Source: Desulfurococcales archaeon
GTDB lineage: Archaea > Thermoproteota > Thermoprotei_A > Sulfolobales > Ignisphaeraceae
Direction of reading: 5' to 3'
Length of the DNA: 8,590 nt
Assembly (NCBI GenBank): GCA_027066265.1
Contig: JAMOOB010000289.1
Coordinates: 1 to 8,590 of the forward strand
Part shown: positions 5,262 through 8,590 of the stretch, one piece after another
Position numbering within the stretch: position 1 is the stretch's first letter
How the letters are laid out: every line of letters starts with the position of its first letter
Notes under the pieces: model-generated
What the model was told of the DNA's origin: nothing
Databases searched by the model: none
Seen by the model: the letters and a program-made list of their open reading frames with translations, nothing else
Position numbers and translations under genes: made by a program

Positions 5262-5813
5262 ATGAGGTTCATCGATAGGATGCTGGAAAAGATACGTAGA
5301 GATGAAGGAGAGCCAGCAAACGAGAAGCTATCGATATTCGCCGCAATAGCTTCGTGCAGAAAGTTCTTGGTAGAAACGAGTCTAGGATCATCGTGCCTTA
5401 TTTGCAAGAACGCCAACGCTACAGTATCGATAAGTACGTTAAGGAATCCTACTCTATGCATCGAGAACGTGGATAAAGACGATGTATTGCTAGCGAACTA
5501 CGTACTTCATTGCGCGGAAAACATCCTTTCACCGTTTGCATTGGCGGCCACCGTTAGGATCGATAAGTCGATAAGCAAGAAGAAAGCAAATAAGCTAATC
5601 AACTACCTCAAGAAGTATTCACCGCTCCTAATCGAAGCTATGAATCTGTTGCCAGATTCGTTGCCACCGATATCCATAGTTAAGGACGGAGAAAGATCTC
5701 AATCAATTCACTCACTCATCGAGTGCCCAATGAGGTACGTGCTGATCGTTAGCAAGTACGGCGTTGCCGAGGGAAAGACTAAGTACTTCGTGTTCTTTCT
5801 AGGGTGGAGATGA
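5262..5813 (+). CDS. hypothetical soluble protein, 183 aa
   Basis: Not recognised. ATG at 5262 has AGGTGA (5251-5256), which overlaps the stop of the preceding gene, so translation is coupled; the longer upstream frame is not used. It has a basic, charged N-terminal helix (1-22), a Cys-containing middle (C32, C45, C48 as CLIC, C66, C84), a helical section with RIDKSISKKKANKLINYLKK (99-118), and C155. The Cys spacing does not match a known zinc site, although C45/C48 with others could bind metal. It overlaps the ATPase start by 4 bases (ATGA), so it is probably made in step with the ATPase and may be its partner. Confidence 0.8.
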   Translation: MRFIDRMLEKIRRDEGEPANEKLSIFAAIASCRKFLVETSLGSSCLICKNANATVSISTLRNPTLCIENVDKDDVLLANYVLHCAENILSPFALAATVRIDKSISKKKANKLINYLKKYSPLLIEAMNLLPDSLPPISIVKDGERSQSIHSLIECPMRYVLIVSKYGVAEGKTKYFVFFLGWR

Positions 5814-6793
5814 TGGTCGGCGAAGACGCCATTGGTAAGATATTCGACGTTATCAGGAACATCAAGAAGTTGCATAGGTCGTACGCCGACAAAACGAAAT
5901 CGGCCCCAGCAAACTACGTAGAGCTCTGTAGAGAGATCTGGGGCTACGTAACTAGCCACAGATACGAAGATGTTCCGATAAACGTAGACAAGTCTTCACA
6001 ACGACTAATGCTCGCAGCCATCATCGCGGAGAGATTCATGCTTAGAAAGATACGCAACCTATGGAAACATGTAACGGTTTCCATAGTTGGTCTAGGAGGA
6101 TCCGGAAAAACTACGTATGCAACGATCTCGGCCTACGGAGCGATGAGGATCTGTGGCATGGATCCGAAAACATCTATCGATCTAGTAGCTTCGCTAACCT
6201 TCTTCTCTGCGAATGACTTCGTCAAGGCTGTCAAGAACATTATTGAGAAGAGGATATGGGTACCGTTCATAATCCTCGACGACGTCGGTGCACAGATCTC
6301 GAAGTACTGGATCTTTCTAGGCCAACACTTCTGGGCCTACCTATTTTCCATCCTTGACCAGTTGAAGGATTGGTGCGGAACACTCATCATCACTGCACGA
6401 AACTTCACGTCCATTCCAGCGAGGCTCAGAGAGATAACCGATCTCGTCATAGAAGCAAAAGAAGTCGACATCCAGGGGGTCGTTCTTAACGTATTCAAGT
6501 TCTACCTCTACGATGACTATACCTCGAAGAGACGCAGAGAGAAAAATATTCTTGCTGTTGATGTCATGCCTCCCGTCGTCAAGATGCCGCAATCTCTGTG
6601 GGAACGAATGATAGAGATCCGCAGATCAACAGGATTACAGAGGATTAGCGTCGTTGAAAAGATGCTGGAGCTCCATCCAAAGATCGAGGAGCTGAAGGTT
6701 GCCCGTCTCATTGAGAAGGTAGAGAAGGGATTAGAAGAGCTATCCGAGGAAGAGAAAGAAGAAGTTGAAGAAGAGAAGGGTGAAAGTAAATGA
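5810..6793 (+). CDS. AAA+/P-loop ATPase, DnaA/DnaC-like, with acidic C-terminal coiled coil, 327 aa
   Basis: ATG at 5810 overlaps the previous stop (ATGA) and follows GGGTGG; ATG 5813 and GTG 5804 are close alternatives. Residues 1-85 form a helical N-terminal domain. The nucleotide-binding core shows Walker A GLGGSGKTT (94-102), Walker B FIILDDVG (153-160, catalytic D157/D158) and sensor-1-like LIITARN (192-198), followed by an arginine-containing stretch PARLREI (203-209). Residues 265-327 are a helical, then strongly acidic tail (EEEKEEVEEEKGE). Known: fuselloviruses encode a DnaA-like ATPase (SSV1 B251) of similar motif order, thought to act in replication. Inferred: helicase loader or origin-melting ATPase. 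The alternative is a genome-packaging ATPase, which is less likely given the DnaA/DnaC-like DDxG Walker B. The next gene again overlaps by ATGA. Confidence 0.85.
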   Translation: MMVGEDAIGKIFDVIRNIKKLHRSYADKTKSAPANYVELCREIWGYVTSHRYEDVPINVDKSSQRLMLAAIIAERFMLRKIRNLWKHVTVSIVGLGGSGKTTYATISAYGAMRICGMDPKTSIDLVASLTFFSANDFVKAVKNIIEKRIWVPFIILDDVGAQISKYWIFLGQHFWAYLFSILDQLKDWCGTLIITARNFTSIPARLREITDLVIEAKEVDIQGVVLNVFKFYLYDDYTSKRRREKNILAVDVMPPVVKMPQSLWERMIEIRRSTGLQRISVVEKMLELHPKIEELKVARLIEKVEKGLEELSEEEKEEVEEEKGESK

Positions 6794-7206
6794 ATCTGAT
6801 TCATGGCAAGAACTACGTCGAGACCCTTTTGCTGACCCTAACGCAATTCGAGATGATGAACCCAAAGCTGGATGTAAGAGAATACATAGTAAAACGGTTA
6901 GAAGAAGAGGTTGTAGCACTTAGCCGTGCCATTCCATACATCAAGAATATTTATCGCGACTTCGTGAAGGAGATTCTCGAAAAGGAATTTCGCGACATAC
7001 CATTGCCGGATCTAACACAATCTGACTACTTGTACGATATAGTGCTTGACTGGATGAAGCGCAATGCACGATATATCCTCAGAGAAGCGTACTTTGTAAT
7101 GTATCCCACGCAACGCGAGGAAAGATTGAGAGAGCAAGCGATTAGAATAGTCCGAACCGCTCTCATGGCAACGCTATATAAATGCGGCATTGTCTCGTTT
7201 AGGTGA
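6790..7206 (+). CDS. hypothetical helical protein, 138 aa
   Basis: Not recognised. ATG at 6790 overlaps the ATPase stop by four bases and follows GGGTGA (6779-6784), so its synthesis is coupled to the ATPase. The protein is nearly all alpha-helical and charged: VREYIVKRLEEEVVALSRA (29-47), IKNIYRDFVKEILEKEF (51-67), a short Pro/Asp turn (PLPDLTQSD), YDIVLDWMKRNARYILREA (82-100) and a basic helix (109-131). No membrane segment. The position suggests a subunit or adaptor that works with the ATPase; this is inference. Its stop is inside the ribosome site of the following gene. Confidence 0.8.
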   Translation: MNLIHGKNYVETLLLTLTQFEMMNPKLDVREYIVKRLEEEVVALSRAIPYIKNIYRDFVKEILEKEFRDIPLPDLTQSDYLYDIVLDWMKRNARYILREAYFVMYPTQREERLREQAIRIVRTALMATLYKCGIVSFR

Positions 7207-7211
7207 ACTAA

Positions 7212-7556
7212 ATGAAAGTTGGTCGCGGTGAAGCTCTTCGCAAGATTTTCGAAACCGATAAGTATATCATTATTTACGAATACTACACTCGACCACCGCG
7301 AGCCATCAACAGTTTCGCAACTACCTTAGTCGAACTCTTTGCTTCTAAACGACTTCATCTCTATCGTTTCGTTAGAATGGGTGCTTGCATAGCAATTGAT
7401 AAAGCTACTAAAGCTGTAGATGCCATTTGTATAATCTATCTTCGTGGCTCTTTCGCTGGTCTTTGTCTTGGTAGACAAGAAGCAATTGAAGCAATACGTT
7501 CAGTTCTCAATCTGGCGTATTTTCTCCGCTATAGAGAGAAACAAAATAATATATAA
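7212..7556 (+). CDS. hypothetical protein, 114 aa, with different codon choice
   Basis: Not recognised. ATG at 7212 has TAGGTGA (7200-7206) overlapping the previous stop. Predicted alpha/beta: a basic N-terminus, strand YIIIYEYYTRPP (18-29), helix AINSFATTLVELFAS (31-45), strands RMGACIAIDK and AVDAICIIYLRGSFAGLCLG, then helix EAIEAIRSVLNLAYFL. The RPP near a Tyr-rich strand and the two-strand sheet are visible, but no family follows from them. Its codons use GGT, CTT, CGT/CGC and GCT more than its neighbours, which favour AGA/AGG and ATA, so it may have a different origin. It is the last gene of the operon; no clear terminator follows, only AT-rich sequence. Confidence 0.75.
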   Translation: MKVGRGEALRKIFETDKYIIIYEYYTRPPRAINSFATTLVELFASKRLHLYRFVRMGACIAIDKATKAVDAICIIYLRGSFAGLCLGRQEAIEAIRSVLNLAYFLRYREKQNNI

Positions 7557-7561
7557 TTATC

Positions 7562-7575
7562 GGTGTATATACACC
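7562..7575. promoter_or_regulatory. 14-bp perfect palindrome, candidate operator
   Basis: GGTGTATATACACC equals its own reverse complement with no mismatch and no spacer. It starts 6 bases after the stop at 7556 and lies directly upstream of the TATA box at 7582. A dimeric regulator bound here would contact the BRE/TATA region and so activate or block the 7625 operon. The zinc-finger protein of that operon is a candidate, but a single-finger protein is not an obvious match for a palindrome. No second copy was seen in the window. Confidence 0.55.
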
Positions 7576-7581
7576 CGCAAA

Positions 7582-7592
7582 GCATATTATAC
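7582..7592 (+). promoter_or_regulatory. TATA box for the 7625-8277 operon
   Basis: GCATATTATAC lies about 40 bases before the GTG at 7625. Transcription would start near 7612, immediately before the Shine-Dalgarno GGTGAT (7614-7619). Confidence 0.5.
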
Positions 7593-7624
7593 CCTAATCA
7601 ACATCTGTGTCTTGGTGATATTGA

Positions 7625-7996
7625 GTGATAACGAAGCTTCGATCAATTCTTAAGAACCCTGAATTGATCGACCCTATACTGATTGCAACGATCATTTTCG
7701 TAACGATATTCCTCAGAAACGCTACGTCGTTCGCTATTCTATCCCTCGTATGTACAGGGATAGCAATTCTAGTGTTCTTCGCAAGTGCGTGTCCAAGAGC
7801 ATACACTAGGTACTTGTCTGCGGCTATGGCTATGATAGCAACAAGCTTCGTACGGCTAATACCTACCTATACCAATGATGCGAAGACGATCAAGGAAATC
7901 GCAACACTATTGATTGTTCTATCTAGTGTTCTATCCATAACCATACCTACTTGCAACAAAACAATGCAACACTTTGTTGAGGTGCAAAGACAATGA
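7625..7996 (+). CDS. hypothetical four-TM membrane protein, 123 aa
   Basis: Not recognised. GTG at 7625 follows GGTGAT with a 5-base gap and fits the promoter at 7582. After a short basic N-terminus (MITKLRSILK), hydrophobic segments lie at about 16-30, 34-54, 62-79 and 90-109, separated by very short loops; positive residues sit at both ends and in the 55-63 loop (CPRAYTR). One sequon, NAT (32-34), lies between segments 1 and 2. Such a compact four-helix protein could be a minor virion membrane protein or act in membrane permeabilisation; neither is shown. It overlaps the zinc-finger gene by ATGA, so the two are co-translated. Confidence 0.75.
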   Translation: MITKLRSILKNPELIDPILIATIIFVTIFLRNATSFAILSLVCTGIAILVFFASACPRAYTRYLSAAMAMIATSFVRLIPTYTNDAKTIKEIATLLIVLSSVLSITIPTCNKTMQHFVEVQRQ

Positions 7997-8277
7997 CCGA
8001 GCTCTCTCTTCGCAACGAGGAGTTTATTCTGAAACTGTTGAAAGGATACGAGATGAAGAAGTGTGCAAGGATCGTTAAACAATACCGAAAGTTCTTCGAT
8101 CGATGGCTGAGCGCCATAAGAAACAATAGATGCCCAATATGTGGAAAAACGTTTTCATCGCGCCAGAAGCTATTGACTCATCTAAGGAGGTCGAGGTGCA
8201 AGCAGGTACTGATAGATATAGCTAGGAGGATTCTCGAGGGTGAGGATCCGGAGAAGCTCTACGATATTCTCACGTAA
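7993..8277 (+). CDS. small single zinc-finger (C2HC) DNA-binding protein, 94 aa
   Basis: ATG at 7993 overlaps the previous stop and has GAGGTG (7979-7984) eight bases upstream. Residues 46-70 form a classical-type zinc finger: C47-x2-C50-x12-H63-x5-C69, with the usual hydrophobic positions F54 and L60. The last ligand is Cys instead of His, giving a C2HC type. It is flanked by a basic helical N-terminal part (KLLKGYEMKKCARIVKQYRKFF) and a C-terminal helix (VLIDIARRILEGEDPEKL). Known: small single-finger C2H2-type proteins are frequent in viruses and plasmids of hyperthermophilic archaea and usually act as transcription regulators. Inferred: a regulator of viral genes, perhaps of its own operon. 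Confidence 0.85.
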   Translation: MTELSLRNEEFILKLLKGYEMKKCARIVKQYRKFFDRWLSAIRNNRCPICGKTFSSRQKLLTHLRRSRCKQVLIDIARRILEGEDPEKLYDILT

Positions 8278-8310
8278 CGGGCGAAAGATTCGGGTCGGTC
8301 TACACACTCA

Positions 8311-8320
8311 TTTTTCTCTT
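8311..8320 (+). terminator. T-rich terminator after the zinc-finger gene
   Basis: TTTTTCTCTT lies 34 bases after the stop of the zinc-finger gene and before the nuclease gene. No hairpin is visible; T-runs alone suffice in archaea. Confidence 0.4.
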
Positions 8321-8346
8321 AACAGTTCCTGAGCACGGTATCCGAG

Positions 8347-8590
8347 ATGATCCTGAGTCGTGTAGATATCCTTCGCAGGTTGTTCGACGATATAGTTTGC
8401 GAAACGTTCTTCGAGACGAGGTATCCAAGAACCAACCCGAACGTTATCAGCGTCACCGAAATAACGCAATGTCCACGATATAGTTGGTTCATGAGGAGAG
8501 AGCCTCGATGCATCATTCAGGCGGTCGACCTCATTCTCGGCGTTGAAGGACACAGACTCTTCCTGGATAAGCTGAGGAACTACGGATACG
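8347..8590 (+). CDS. Cas4/RecB-family nuclease, N-terminal 81 residues (3' end outside window)
   Basis: The frame opens at ATG 8347 (an in-frame stop lies at 8320) and is open to the right edge. There is no Shine-Dalgarno; TCTTAAC near 8317-8323 sits about 26 bases upstream, so the mRNA may be leaderless. Residues 34-49 read ISVTEITQCPRYSWFM, matching the Cas4 N-terminal signature (Ser/Thr-Glu-hydrophobic-x2-Cys-Pro-Arg-x-Tyr/Trp), where C42 would be the first iron-sulfur ligand. GVEGHRLF (65-72) matches the G-x3-H motif of PD-(D/E)xK RecB-type nucleases, with H69 near the active site. The catalytic Asp and Glu-x-Lys and the last three Cys would lie beyond the window. Known: virus-encoded Cas4-like nucleases occur in several hyperthermophilic archaeal viruses. 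Likely role: DNA end processing in replication or recombination, or interference with host CRISPR adaptation. Confidence 0.7.
   Translation, partial: MILSRVDILRRLFDDIVCETFFETRYPRTNPNVISVTEITQCPRYSWFMRREPRCIIQAVDLILGVEGHRLFLDKLRNYGY

Noticed and set aside
6517..6804. Minus-strand ORF rich in Ser and Phe.
   Set aside because: It is the shadow of the acidic Glu/Lys-rich C-terminus of the ATPase; there is no ribosome site or promoter.
8278..8310. Possible tRNA T-arm or att-like sequence (GATTCGGGTC).
   Set aside because: No paired stems or acceptor end could be found around it, and no integrase is present in the window.
8308..8553. Minus-strand ORFs opposite the Cas4-like gene.
   Set aside because: The plus frame carries recognisable nuclease motifs; the minus frames have no motif or start signal.
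1..8590. CRISPR array, IS element or inverted terminal repeats.
   Set aside because: No spaced direct repeats, transposase motifs or terminal inverted repeats were seen on either strand.

Overview
The window looks like part of a virus (or integrated provirus) of a hyperthermophilic archaeon. Archaeal signals are the TATA/BRE-type promoters about 40-50 bases before start codons (for example AAAACTTTATAT), Shine-Dalgarno sequences of the GGTGA(T) type that match the archaeal 16S 3' end, and T-run terminators. Viral signals are many short, tightly packed genes of no recognisable function, many small membrane proteins, a small two-helix protein resembling the major capsid protein of spindle-shaped viruses, one P-loop ATPase, a single-zinc-finger protein and the start of a Cas4-like nuclease. 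I see no integrase, tRNA, rRNA, CRISPR array or IS element. The exact host cannot be named from the sequence; Thermoproteota (Desulfurococcales-like) or Thermococcales-like hosts both fit.

Layout. Left part (1-2800): the C-terminal end of a membrane-anchored surface protein runs in from the left edge and meets a two-gene minus-strand unit (1227 to 354) tail to tail. A plus-strand block follows: a small basic helical protein (1331), a three-helix membrane protein (1716), a small helical protein (2156) and the capsid-like protein (2515). The genes at 1331 and 2515 share almost the same promoter and leader, which suggests co-regulated, abundant virion components.

Middle (2800-4500): strands alternate. 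A minus-strand region (3284 to 2810) appears to be one gene split by a frame change. A convergent/divergent pair follows: an unknown soluble protein (3347, plus) and a secreted, heavily N-glycosylatable membrane protein (4459 to 3767, minus).

Right part (4500-8590): a five-gene plus-strand operon (4519-7556) with coupled or 4-base-overlapping genes encodes a two-TM protein, an unknown Cys-containing protein, a DnaA/DnaC-like AAA+ ATPase, and two unknowns. A 14-bp perfect palindrome next to a TATA box precedes a second short operon (7625-8277) with a four-TM protein and a C2HC zinc-finger protein, closed by a T-run. A Cas4/RecB-like nuclease then starts at 8347 and leaves the window.

Inference: the left half carries virion and surface functions, the right half genome replication and its regulation. 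Most functional calls rest on motifs read by eye; the capsid call in particular needs profile or structure comparison.
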